From RYN-230 sp963718305 (GTDB lineage: Bacteria > Actinomycetota > Actinomycetes > Streptosporangiales > Streptosporangiaceae), in the NCBI GenBank assembly GCA_963718305.1, contig CAVQZG010000018.1, positions 434,001 through 498,000 on the forward strand: a stretch of DNA of 64,000 nucleotides, in the 5' to 3' direction. Positions 17,300-25,889 of this stretch are shown in pieces. The notes below the pieces were generated by a model. The model was given only the letters and a program-made list of their open reading frames with translations. It was not told where the DNA came from and did no database searches. The translations under genes and the position numbers were made by a program. Position 1 is the stretch's first letter. Each line of letters starts with the position of its first letter.

Positions 17300-19170
17300 C
17301 GGCCGCCCAGGACCGGCCAGCACGTGACCAGCGCCGCCCGGTCCGGATCGCCAACTCCTCCGGCTTCTACGGCGACCGCGCCGCCGCGGCCCGGGAAATG
17401 GTCGAGGGCGGTCCGATCGACGTCCTTACCGGCGACTACCTGGCCGAGCTGACCATGCTGATCCTGTGGAAGGCCCAGCAGAAGGACCCGGCCACGGGCT
17501 ACGCCCGCACGGTGCTGACCCAGCTGGAACACGTGCTCGGCACCTGCCTCGACCGCGGCATCAAGATCGTCAACAACGCCGGCGGCCTCAACCCCTCCGG
17601 CCTGGCCCGGGAGTTCGGGGCGCTCGCCGAGCGCCTCGGCCTGCACCCCAAGATCTCCTACGTCACCGGCGATGATCTGCTCCCGCGACTCGGCAAATTT
17701 CTCTCTAACGGCCAGGCGCTGGCCCACCTGGATACCGGCCAGCCACTGAGCGGCGCCGGGGGCAAGCCGGTCACCGCGAACGCCTACCTCGGCGGCTGGG
17801 GCATCACGGCCGCCCTCGACGCCGGCGCCGACATCGTGGTCTGCCCGCGGGTCACCGACGCCTCCCTGGTCACCGGGCCGGCCGCCTGGTGGCATGGCTG
17901 GCGCCGGGAGGACTTCGACCAGTTGGCCGGGGCCGTGCTCGCGGGCCACGTGATCGAGTGCGGCCCGCAGGCCACCGGGGGCAACTACTCCTTCCTGGAC
18001 GAGATCACCGACCGCCGCTACCCCGGCTTCCCGATCGCCGAGGTCGCGGCGGACGGCAGCAGCGTGATCACCAAGCATCCGGATACCGGCGGCCTGGTCT
18101 CGCCAGGCACCGTCACCGCCCAGCTGCTGTATGAGATCGCCGAGCCTGGCTACCTCAACCCGGATGTCGTGGCGCACTTCGACACGGTCACCCTCGGCCA
18201 GGACGGGCCGGACCGGGTGCGGCTGTCCGGCACCCGGGGCAGCGCGCCGCCCGCCACGGCCAAGGTGGCGATCAACTTCCTCGGCGGTTACCGGAACACG
18301 ATGACGCTGGTGCTGACCGGGCTGGACATCGAGGACAAGGCGGCCTGGGCGGAGCAGGAACTGTTCGGCATCCTCGGCGGCCGCGAGCAGTTCGCCGACA
18401 TCGATGTCCGGCTGCTGCGCTTCGACCGGCCCGACGCACCCACGAACGAGCAGGCCACCGCGCACCTGCGGATCACGGTCAAGGACCCCGACCCGCGCAA
18501 GGTCGGCCGCCGTTTCTCCAACGCGACCATGGAACTGGCCCTCGGCGGGTACGCGGGGTTCCACACCACGACCCCGCCGACGCCGGAAAGCGCGTACGGC
18601 GTCTACTGGCCCGCGCTCGTGCCTGCCGCCGAGGTGCCCCACGCGGTGGTGCTCCCGGACGGCACCACGGTGCCGATCCCGGGCCCGGCCCCGGCGCCAT
18701 CCCCGGCCGCGTCCGCCTCGCCCGGGCCCGCTGGGTCAGAGCCGGCCGCGCCAGAGCCCGTCGCGCCGGAGTCGGCCGCCCCCGCGCCGGCCGCGGCGCC
18801 GGACGGGCCGGCCATCGCCGGGCCGGTCGTTCCTGGCCCGCTGGGCCGGATCTGCGCCGCCCGCTCCGGCGACAAGGGCGGCAACGCCAACATCGGGATC
18901 TGGACCCGCGACCCGGCCGCCTACCCCTGGCTGCGCGACTACCTCACGGTCGGCCGGCTCCGGGCGCTGCTGCCCGAGTGCGCCCCGCTCGAAGTGCGCC
19001 GCTTCGAGCTGCCCAACCTCAGCGCGCTCAACTTCGTCATCATCGGCCTGCTGGGGGAGGGCGTGGCCGCCTCCACCCGGCCGGACCCCCAGGCCAAGGG
19101 CCTGGGGGAGTACCTGCGCTCCCGCACCGTGGAGATCCCCGCAGCCCTGCTCGACCGGGGTGCCCCGTGA
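17296..19170 (+). CDS. acyclic terpene utilisation AtuA-like protein (DUF1446)
   Basis: 624 aa. The N-terminal DUF1446 domain (residues ~15-465) has IANSSGFYGDR, INVDVLTGDYLAE-like IDVLTGDYLAE, NAGGLNPSGLA, DAGADIVVCPRVTDAS and ECGPQATGGNYSFLDE. A Pro/Ala-rich linker follows at ~465-515, then the conserved C-terminal domain starting ICAARSGDKGGNANIG. AtuA is needed for citronellol/geraniol use in Pseudomonas, but its reaction is not firmly established. The ATG at 17296 overlaps the preceding stop, which makes it the natural start and argues against a fusion. Its stop overlaps the TetR start as GTGA. Confidence 0.9.
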   Translation: MTAAQDRPARDQRRPVRIANSSGFYGDRAAAAREMVEGGPIDVLTGDYLAELTMLILWKAQQKDPATGYARTVLTQLEHVLGTCLDRGIKIVNNAGGLNPSGLAREFGALAERLGLHPKISYVTGDDLLPRLGKFLSNGQALAHLDTGQPLSGAGGKPVTANAYLGGWGITAALDAGADIVVCPRVTDASLVTGPAAWWHGWRREDFDQLAGAVLAGHVIECGPQATGGNYSFLDEITDRRYPGFPIAEVAADGSSVITKHPDTGGLVSPGTVTAQLLYEIAEPGYLNPDVVAHFDTVTLGQDGPDRVRLSGTRGSAPPATAKVAINFLGGYRNTMTLVLTGLDIEDKAAWAEQELFGILGGREQFADIDVRLLRFDRPDAPTNEQATAHLRITVKDPDPRKVGRRFSNATMELALGGYAGFHTTTPPTPESAYGVYWPALVPAAEVPHAVVLPDGTTVPIPGPAPAPSPAASASPGPAGSEPAAPEPVAPESAAPAPAAAPDGPAIAGPVVPGPLGRICAARSGDKGGNANIGIWTRDPAAYPWLRDYLTVGRLRALLPECAPLEVRRFELPNLSALNFVIIGLLGEGVAASTRPDPQAKGLGEYLRSRTVEIPAALLDRGAP

Positions 19171-19928
19171 CCAGCGCCGCCGAAGCCCCCCGCCCGGGCC
19201 GGCCCCAGGAGGCCCGGCCCCAGGATCAGCGGCGCCGCGATCCCCGGCGCCGCCAGCGGATCCTCAGCGCGGCCGCCGAACTGGTCGCGGAGCGCGGATA
19301 CCAGCAGGTCGGCATGGCCGACATCGGCGCGGCCGCGGGCATCACCGGGTCGGCGATCTACCGGCACTTCGACGGGAAATCCGCGGTCCTCGTGGCCATG
19401 TTCGACCACGTGATCGACGACCTGTCCCGCGAGGCCGGCGAGATCGTCGGCGCGGGTGGCGACGCCCTGGTCATCCTGCGCGGGCTCATCGCGACGCAGG
19501 TCCGGTTCGTGCTGCGGGACCGGACGCTGGCGCAGGTCTACCACAACGAGGTGGCCAACCTCCCCGAGGAGGACCGGCACCGGCTGCGCCGCAAGCAGCG
19601 GCTGTACATCGAGGAGTGGGTGCACGTCCTCGCCCAGCTCCGCCCGGACGCCGGTGACGCCACCGTCCGGGCCCTCGTGCACGCGTCGGTCGGGGCGATC
19701 CAGTCCGTGCTGTTCTACCAGAGCGGCCTGGCCGATGATCAGCTGGCCGCGCTGATGTCCTCCGTCGCCGAGGCGTCTCTGTTCGCAGCCCTGCTGGCCC
19801 GGGGGGACGAACCCCCGCTCCGCCTGCCCGGGGGACTGCCCCCAGACCCCCGGGCCCCGGATTCGCGGCTCGGCGAGGACACGCCTTCGGCGCGCCTCCC
19901 CTCCCCGGCGAAGCCAGTCCGGAGCTGA
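19167..19928 (+). CDS. TetR/AcrR-family transcriptional regulator
   Basis: 253 aa. A basic N-terminus (RRRDPRRRQR) leads into the TetR helix-turn-helix: ILSAAAELVAERGYQQVGMA, then DIGAAAGITGSAIYRHFDGK. The C-terminal effector domain resembles KstR2/FadR-like TetRs that sense acyl-CoA thioesters. The GTG start overlaps the AtuA stop, and the stop is 2 nt from the dehydrogenase start, so the repressor is made from the operon it probably controls. The last ~40 residues are Pro/Arg-rich and unlikely to be part of the fold. Likely sites are the dyads at 11773-11810. Confidence 0.9.
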   Translation: MTSAAEAPRPGRPQEARPQDQRRRDPRRRQRILSAAAELVAERGYQQVGMADIGAAAGITGSAIYRHFDGKSAVLVAMFDHVIDDLSREAGEIVGAGGDALVILRGLIATQVRFVLRDRTLAQVYHNEVANLPEEDRHRLRRKQRLYIEEWVHVLAQLRPDAGDATVRALVHASVGAIQSVLFYQSGLADDQLAALMSSVAEASLFAALLARGDEPPLRLPGGLPPDPRAPDSRLGEDTPSARLPSPAKPVRS

Positions 19929-19930
19929 CC

Positions 19931-21091
19931 GTGGACTTCGCTGACTACCCAGACCACGCCGCCATCCGGGACACGGTCGCCGCCATCACCCGGTCCTTCG
20001 GCAGCTCGTACTACCCCGCCCACGCGGAGGGCCGGATCGCCACCGACGAGCTGTGGGCCGCACTGGCCAAGCAGGGCTTCGTCGGCATCAACCTGCCCGA
20101 GCGGTTTGGCGGTGGCGGTGCGGGCCTGGCTGAACTCGCCCTGGTCTGCGAGGAGACCGCCGCCCAGGGCTGTCCCATGCTCCTGCTGCTGGTCTCCAGC
20201 GCCATCTCCGGCGAGGTCATCTCCCGGTACGGCAGCGAGGCGCAGCAGCAGGCCTGGCTGCCCCAGCTGGCCAGCGGCGAGACCAGGATCGTGTTCGCCA
20301 TCACCGAGCCCGACGCGGGCTCCAACACCCACCGGCTGTCCACCACCGCGGTGCGGGACGGCGCGGACTGGCTGCTCAACGGCACCAAGTACTACATCTC
20401 GGGCGTGGACGGCGCCGGCGCCATCCTGGTCGTGGCGCGCACCGGCACGGACCCCGGGACCGGCCGCGGCCTGCTGTCCCTGTTCCTGGTGCCGCCGGAC
20501 ACGCCCGGCCTGACCGTGCAGCCCTTGCCGGTCGCCGCCGCCCTGCCCGAGCGGCAGTTCACGCTGTACTTCGACGATGTGCGGGTCGGCCCCGGCCAGC
20601 TGGTCGGCGACGAGAACGACGGGTTCACCCAGGTCTTCCACGGCCTCAATCCGGAACGGATCACCGGCGCGGCGATCTGCGTCGGCATCGGCCGGTATGC
20701 GCTGGACCGGGCCGCAGAGTACGCGCGGGGCCGGGAGGTCTGGGGCGTCCCGATCGGCACCCACCAGGGGGTATCCCATCCGCTGGCCAAAGCCAAGATC
20801 GAGGTGGAGCTGGCCGCGCTGATGACCGCGAAAGCGGCCTGGCTGCACGACCACGACCAGCCCGCCGGGGAAGCGTCCAACATGGCCAAGTACGCCGCCG
20901 CGGAAGCCGCACTGGCCGCGGTGGACGCGGCCATCCAGACGCACGGCGGCAACGGCCTGGCCGAGGAGTACGGGCTGGTCCCGCTGTGGAGCGTGGCCCG
21001 GCTGCTCCGCATCGCCCCGGTCAACCGGGAGATGATCCTGAACTACGTGGCCGGTCATTCCCTCGGCCTGCCGCGCTCCTACGGCTCATGA
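19931..21091 (+). CDS. acyl-CoA dehydrogenase family protein
   Basis: 386 aa with the ACAD three-domain layout: N-terminal helices with GINLPERFGGGGAG, a middle FAD/substrate motif FAITEPDAGSNTH, and a C-terminal domain with ITGAAICVGIGRYALDRA and THGGNGLAEEYG, where the catalytic glutamate is expected. In the AtuD-like role it would desaturate citronellyl-CoA or a related acyl-CoA before carboxylation; that is inferred from the operon. GTG start 2 nt after the TetR stop. It is the last gene of the operon; the sequence downstream is a degraded divergent gene, not a continuation. Confidence 0.93.
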   Translation: MDFADYPDHAAIRDTVAAITRSFGSSYYPAHAEGRIATDELWAALAKQGFVGINLPERFGGGGAGLAELALVCEETAAQGCPMLLLLVSSAISGEVISRYGSEAQQQAWLPQLASGETRIVFAITEPDAGSNTHRLSTTAVRDGADWLLNGTKYYISGVDGAGAILVVARTGTDPGTGRGLLSLFLVPPDTPGLTVQPLPVAAALPERQFTLYFDDVRVGPGQLVGDENDGFTQVFHGLNPERITGAAICVGIGRYALDRAAEYARGREVWGVPIGTHQGVSHPLAKAKIEVELAALMTAKAAWLHDHDQPAGEASNMAKYAAAEAALAAVDAAIQTHGGNGLAEEYGLVPLWSVARLLRIAPVNREMILNYVAGHSLGLPRSYGS

Positions 21092-21270
21092 GTGACGGCG
21101 TGCCCGACCGGATCCTCGTATACGCGCCGGACCCGGTCCCGCCGACCGCCGGGTCCACCAGGGTGACCCGGACCTGCGGCGCGAGCCGGAGGGCGCACAT
21201 CAGCCCCGCGTATCCCGCGCCGATCACAATGACATGCTGATCGGATAGTGCGTTCTTGTTCGCTATGGGA
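21090..21270 (-). pseudogene. FAD/NAD(P)-dependent oxidoreductase remnant
   Basis: Only the N-terminal dinucleotide-binding unit survives: HVIVIGAGYAGLMCALRL, then RVTLVDPA. The homology stops after VDPA and the frame runs into unrelated sequence against the acyl-CoA dehydrogenase stop, so roughly the last 300 residues are missing. It lies divergently from the ECF41 sigma factor and keeps a perfect ECF41-type promoter, as expected for the oxidoreductase partner normally paired with these sigma factors. No clear start codon remains. Confidence 0.7.
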
Positions 21271-21274
21271 TGAG

Positions 21275-21301
21275 GACGGCTGACCTGGACCCGGTGTGAC
21301 A
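21275..21301 (-). promoter_or_regulatory. ECF41-type promoter of the oxidoreductase remnant
   Basis: TGTCACA (21295-21301), exactly 16 nt, then CGTC (21275-21278), read on the minus strand. This is the promoter form reported for ECF41 sigma factors. Confidence 0.75.
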
Positions 21302-21312
21302 TGGCCGGCCGA

Positions 21313-21339
21313 TGTCACAGGACCCTGCGCTGGATCGTC
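21313..21339 (+). promoter_or_regulatory. ECF41-type autoregulatory promoter of sigJ
   Basis: TGTCACA (21313-21319), exactly 16 nt, then CGTC (21336-21339), about 53 bp before the ATG of the sigma gene. It matches the divergent site at 21275-21301 in sequence and spacing. Confidence 0.78.
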
Positions 21340-21391
21340 CTGGATACGGCCGGAGTACGGCCACCGGGCGCGGCAGCAGGGGAGAAGGACG

Positions 21392-22336
21392 ATGACGGGT
21401 TCAGCCGGAACGCGGGAGGACGAGCTGGCGGCGGAGTACACGCGCATCCGGCCCCGGCTGCTGCGCGCCGCTTACGCCCTGCTCGGCACCCACGCCGAGG
21501 CGGAGGATGTGGTCGCCGACACCTGGCTCCGGCTGGCCGCGGCCGACCAGCGTGAACGGGTGGCCGACGTCGAGGCCTGGGCGGTGGTGGCCGTTTCCCG
21601 CCGCGCCCTGGATGTGCTCCGGTCGGCCCGGGTTCAGCGGGAGGCGTACGTCGGCCCGTGGCTGCCCGAGCCGCTGATCGAGCGGCTGCCGGGCCCGGCC
21701 GTCCCGCCCGGCATGGCCGCGGCTGGCCTGGCTGACCCCGCGGATCAGGTCACGCTCGATGAGAGCGTCAGCTACGCCCTGATGGTGGTGCTGGAGACCC
21801 TGACCCCGGCCGAGCGCACCGCCTGGGTCCTGCACGACCTGTTCGGTGTGCCGTTCCCGGAGGTGGCTGGGGTGGTAGGGCGCGACCCGGCCGCAGTACG
21901 CCAGCTGGCTACCCGGGCCCGCGCGCACGTGCGGGCCGGCGCGCCGCGGATGGCGGTCAGCCCGGCGGAGCACCAGCACACCGTAGACGCGTTCTTCCAG
22001 GCCGCGGCCGGAGGTGACCTCGCGGGCCTGGTGGCGGTGCTCGATCCGGACGTCGTGCTGACCAGCGACAGCGGCGGCCAGGCGAGTGCGGCCCGCCGCC
22101 CGGTGCGGGGCGCCGACCGGGTCGCCCGGTTCCTGGTCCACACCGCCGCTACGCTGAGCGCCGCGCAGCGTGTGGTCCCGGTCCTGGTCAATGGCGGGCC
22201 CGGGCTGGCCATCGTCCAGCCGGACGGCTCGGCGAGCCTGGTCGCCTCCCTCACCGTGGCCGGCGGCCGGATCCTGCGGGTCGACCTCCTGGTCGCCCCG
22301 CCCAAGCTGGCCCGGGCCCGGTTCAGCCCGGCCTAG
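21392..22336 (+). CDS. sigJ: ECF41-group RNA polymerase sigma factor (SigJ-like)
   Basis: 314 aa. Sigma-2 (AAEYTRIRPRLLRAAYALLG, then AEDVVADTWLRL), the YVGPWLPEPL linker, sigma-4 (LETLTPAERTAWVLHDLFG) and a C-terminal SnoaL-like domain with LDPDVVLTSDSGG and VNGGPGLA. The WLPEP linker and the DSGG and NGGPG motifs identify ECF41, whose SnoaL-like extension controls sigma activity in place of an anti-sigma factor. The ATG at 21392 has GGAGAAGGA upstream; the longer open frame runs through the promoter. Downstream the stop region is duplicated in a 15-bp array. Confidence 0.92.
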   Translation: MTGSAGTREDELAAEYTRIRPRLLRAAYALLGTHAEAEDVVADTWLRLAAADQRERVADVEAWAVVAVSRRALDVLRSARVQREAYVGPWLPEPLIERLPGPAVPPGMAAAGLADPADQVTLDESVSYALMVVLETLTPAERTAWVLHDLFGVPFPEVAGVVGRDPAAVRQLATRARAHVRAGAPRMAVSPAEHQHTVDAFFQAAAGGDLAGLVAVLDPDVVLTSDSGGQASAARRPVRGADRVARFLVHTAATLSAAQRVVPVLVNGGPGLAIVQPDGSASLVASLTVAGGRILRVDLLVAPPKLARARFSPA

Positions 22337-22416
22337 TTCATGACGGCCTAGTTCATCCCGGCCCGGTCCCCCGGAGCTCAGTCCACTCGGGCCTGGTTCT
22401 CTTTCGGCTAGTTCAT
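22329..22416. repeat. degenerate 15-bp array across the sigJ stop
   Basis: cggcctagttcat recurs at 22329 and 22344 (15-bp period) and in shorter form at 22405. The first copy holds the sigJ TAG stop, and the last lies at the MFS remnant's stop, so the array spans the 3' ends of both convergent genes. Confidence 0.7.
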
Positions 22417-22870
22417 CCGGCCAGGCCAGGGCGGACGAACGCCAGCCCGATGGGCCGGCACGCGCGCAGCGTCCCCGCGGTGCGCATGACCCGGTGCCGC
22501 CCGTACCGCGCGACCAGCCGGCGGGATAGCCGGGCGCCGATGATGCCACCAACGCAGGGTGCGGCGAACGCCAGGCCGTACTGCCACGGGGCGAACCCGA
22601 GGCGCCCCAGCATGAGGACGGCGATCAGCGGCTCGACCGCCAGGATCAGGCCGTTGACTGAGAGCACATTGAAGAACACCGGGCGCAGCGCCGGGTGGGT
22701 CAGGATGTACCGCCACCCGTCGGACAGGTCGCGGCCCGCAGCCCCGGAAGGCCGTCCGGGGCCGGCCGGGCGGACGGAGCGCGCCGGTTCGTACCGGGCG
22801 CGGCTCCCGTCCGCCGATCGCGCAGATCCCGGCGGCCGAGAGGAGGTAGCTGACCGCATCGGCCAGCATG
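22413..22870 (-). pseudogene. MFS transporter remnant (internal fragment)
   Basis: About 150 codons from the middle of a drug-efflux-type MFS carrier: MLADAVSYLLSAAGICAIGG in one frame, then after a break near 22740-22790 DLSDGWRYILTHPALRPVFF and LMLGRLGFAPWQYGLAFAAP in another. The N-terminal helices and roughly the last third are absent, so it cannot encode a working transporter. It is squeezed between the sigJ 3' repeat and the kinase/WD40 gene. Confidence 0.65.
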
Positions 22871-22935
22871 GTGGCCGATGCGTGGGCCCAGAGGTCAGCA
22901 CCACCGGGCCCGTCCCGTGGCCAGGCCAGCCACGG

Positions 22936-25512
22936 TCAGGGCACCGTCCACAGGTAGATGTGGCCGTTCGTGTCGGTGGTGGCGAGCGTGCTGCTGTCCG
23001 GGCCGAACGCCTCGGAAAAGACCGCGTTCCCGGCCAGAGAGGGGCCTGGGCCCTTTCGGGTTGGCCAGGGTCTCGGCCGGCTTGTTCTTGTTCGTGGTCA
23101 GGTTCCACAGGTCTGTGTTGCCGGTAGCGTCGCCGGTGGCCAGCCACTTCCCGTTGGGGCTGAACGCCACGCTTTCGATGATCGAGCCGTCCGGATCGTC
23201 CAAGGAGATGCGGCTGCCGCTGTCCAGGTTCCAGACGTAGGTCACGCCGTCCATCTCGCTGGCGGCGAGCAACGCGCCGCCACGGCTGAACGCCACTGAT
23301 GTGACACCGGAACTATCTGGGGTGGCTAGGGTACGGGTGTTGGCGTTGGTGGCCGTGTCGAACAGGTACACCTGACCGTCGCTCCCGCCCAGGGCGAGAA
23401 TCGTGCCCCGCGGGCTGAACGCCACGGCGTTGGTGTTCGGGCCGCCTGGCGGCGACACCGACACCGGCGGCGACACGGTCGTGGTCCGCGGGCCGCGGGG
23501 GAGCCGCCAGACGTAGACGCTGCCGTTCTTGTCATTGGCCGCGAGCATCTTGCCGTCCGGGCTGAACGACACGGACTCGATGTCCGAACCGTGAGGATCG
23601 TTCAGGGTGGCGATCCAGCCGCTGCCGTTTGCATTCCACAGGTACGTGGCGCTGTTGTGCGGACCGCCCGCCGTGGCCAGCATCGTGCCGGCGGGGTTGA
23701 ACGCCTCGGCCCCGCCGCCCGGCCTCAATGTCTGGATCCGCTTCCCGCTATTCACATTCAGCAGGTATGTCGTGCCTTTGGCCTGAGATCCGGACTTCTG
23801 GCCGCCGGATGCTCCGGCGGCCAGCACCTTACCGTTCGGGCTGAAGGCTATGGAGGTCAGGATCCCGGCCACCTGCGGCGGACCGTAGGCGCGCGACCAG
23901 GCCGACTGATTGATCTCAGGGCCGTTGGTCGTGGGCGCCAGGATCGTATTCAAGATCATGGTCAGGACGACCACCGCGCCCGCCGTGGCCAGGACGCCGG
24001 CTCCGATAAGCATTAAAAGGGTGGACCGGCGCCGTCCCCGCCGTCGTCCGTGACGGGTGAGGCCCGGAACGCCCGGCGGCTGACCTGGCCCGCCCGGCTT
24101 GGTGCGCGAAGCGGTCGGCTTGGTGCGCGAGGGGCCGGCCTGGCGGGTGGGGGGGCCGCTCTCTGGCCAGGGGAGTCTGGTGACTGGCGTGGGGCGTCTG
24201 GTGGCTGCCGTGCGGGACTGGGAACTGCTTCGTCCTGGCCTTCGGCTGAGTCGTCCAGGCTCACCGGGCGATCTTCCGGGCTCACCGGGCGGTCTTCCGG
24301 GCTTGCCGGGCGGTCTTCCGGGCTTGCCGGGCGGCCTTGCGGGCTTGCCGGGCGTCCCGGGTCGGTCGCCTGGTCCTCAGGCGTACTCGCCTCGTCCTGC
24401 GCGGCGGGCCGTCCGCGGAGCCGGTCCGGGGTCAGCGGTCGGCCGGCGTAGACCTCGCTTGCTTCCGTGTCCTCCCCGGGAGGCGGAACGGCTCCGTCCG
24501 CCCCGGCCCCCGAAGCAGGGGCCGCCGCCGGAGACGCAGCCGCGCCGCGCGGCCCGGTCCAGGACAGCCCCGGGTCGGAGGAGGAACCCAGGTGATATGG
24601 CCCCAGGCCGAGGGCGTCCCGCAGCGCGTCGGCGAACTCCGAGCAGGTCGGGTACCGGTCCACCTGGGCCTTGGCCAGGGCCTTGGCCATGACGGGATCC
24701 ACGGCCGGAGACAGCTCGGATCGCCGCTCGGTCAGCGACGGCGGCGGCTTGTGCAGGTGCGCCCAGATGGCCGCGAAGGTCTCCGGGCGATGGAACGGCG
24801 CCTGGCCGGTCAGCAACTCAAACACCGCGCAGGCCAGCGCGTACTGGTCCGTCCGGCCGTCGACCGGCAGGCCCTCGATCTGCTCCGGCGCGGTGTAGTC
24901 GGGGGTGCCGAGGAACTGCCCGGCCGCGGTGAGCCCCAGCGACACCTCCGCGCTCTTGCTCAGCCCGAAGTCCGACAGGTAGACGTGCTCAGGCCGTCCA
25001 GGGCGCCGGTCCAGCAGGATGTTCGCGGGCTTGACGTCCCGGTGCACCAGGCCGACGGCGTGCGCGGCGTCCAGCGCGGACGCCACCGGGGAGAAGATCG
25101 ACGCGACCCGGTCCGGGGGCAGCGGTCCCTCACGGCGCAGCAGCGACCGGACGTCGCCGCCCTGCACGAAGCGCATCGCGATGAACAGCACCTGCCCGGC
25201 CTCGCCCGCCTCGTACACCGGGATGATGTGCGGGTCGTCCACGGCCGCCGCCGCCCGCGACTCCCGGATGAAGCGCTGCCGGAACATGTCGTCGGAGCCC
25301 ATCGCGGGGGTCATGATCTTCAACGCCACGAGCCGGTCCAGGCGCTCGTCGCGCGCGCGGAAGACCACGGCCATCCCGCCCGCGCCGACCTGCTCCTCGA
25401 GCCGGTATCCCCCCAGCAGCGAGCCTGCGGTGAAGCCGGTCGCCAGATCGGCGCGATGCCCCGGCGACTCCTCGTTCACCCACGCCTCCACGCGTTCCTG
25501 TGCCTTCGGCAT
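22936..25512 (-). pseudogene. membrane Ser/Thr protein kinase with extracellular WD40 propeller, frameshifted
   Basis: The kinase domain (residues ~35-290) is complete: GAGGMAVVF loop, ALKIM lysine, HRDVKPAN catalytic loop, DFGLS and APEQ. A Pro/Ser/Asp-rich linker with RPASPED repeats follows. The kinase frame stops at 24013, but the frame that overlaps it reads a basic RRRGRRRSTLL stretch, a transmembrane helix (LIGAGVLATAGAVVVLTMIL) and six or more WD40-like repeats (SFSPDGKMLA, VAFSPNGKWLA, YLWNANG). A second break near 23041-23056 separates the last blade (SEAFGPDSSTLATTD, NGHIYLWTVP), ending at 22936. The single ancestral protein would be about 855 aa, with cytosolic kinase, one membrane span and outside propeller. 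The first break lies somewhere in the repeat-rich linker (24014-24360). Confidence 0.8.
24260..24361. repeat. 21-bp tandem array in the kinase linker
   Basis: Four units of about ctyrccgggcggtcttccggg plus an 18-bp partial unit encode RPASPED / RPVSPED on the minus strand. Such Ser/Asp repeats could be phosphorylated, but nothing in the sequence shows it. Confidence 0.88.
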
Positions 25513-25889
25513 CCTATGCTTACGGTCAACACGGCGTTAGAGCGTCAGAACGCGGATATTTAGGCTGATACGAGATAAGGTTCGGCCGCCTTACCGCCGC
25601 TTGTCCCCCGTATGGGGGACAAGGTGATTACGGGGAGTCGCGGGGTGGTGGCGGGCCGGGCCTGCCGCATCTGTCCAGGCCACAGGGACCGCGCCGTCTC
25701 CACCTGGCCTGTCCCCCGGCCCGGTCCCGCCGCCCCAGCCACCGGCGGCCACGTTCGGCTTGGCTTCCGCGCGCCACCGGCCGCGGCGTCCGCCGTCCCG
25801 GGGCTCCCGGCACCGGCATTAAGGCTCCAGAACGGCTGACCGTACCTTCGGCCCTATTTACCAATCCCGGCGTTTGCGATCACCTCCGC
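25513..25889. other. divergent intergenic region, kinase / SGNH gene
   Basis: 377 nt between two divergent starts with no supported gene. It contains the perfect hairpin at 25600-25623. I see no convincing -35/-10 pair; the AT-richer stretch around 25845-25865 is where a promoter for the SGNH gene would be expected. Confidence 0.5.
25600..25623. promoter_or_regulatory. perfect 10-bp hairpin upstream of the kinase gene
   Basis: cttgtccccc-gtat-gggggacaag, 88 bp upstream of the kinase start. It could be an operator or an upstream terminator/insulator; the sequence does not decide. Confidence 0.5.

Noticed and set aside
16435..19170. A 911-aa fusion of the TIGR03084 protein with the AtuA-like protein
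   Set aside because: The joined frame arises only because an extra C near 17057 throws the first gene into the second gene's frame. The corrected first gene stops at 17299, overlapping the AtuA ATG, and its expected C-terminal domain is then recovered.
21088..21240. A small plus-strand gene starting at the acyl-CoA dehydrogenase stop (ATGA overlap)
   Set aside because: It is the antisense of the oxidoreductase remnant, whose dinucleotide-binding motif is unmistakable on the minus strand.
22895..22935. Longer C-terminus of the WD40 frame, ending at 22895
   Set aside because: After about 23050 this frame is Arg/His-rich and loses the propeller pattern, while another frame continues the last blade to a stop at 22936.
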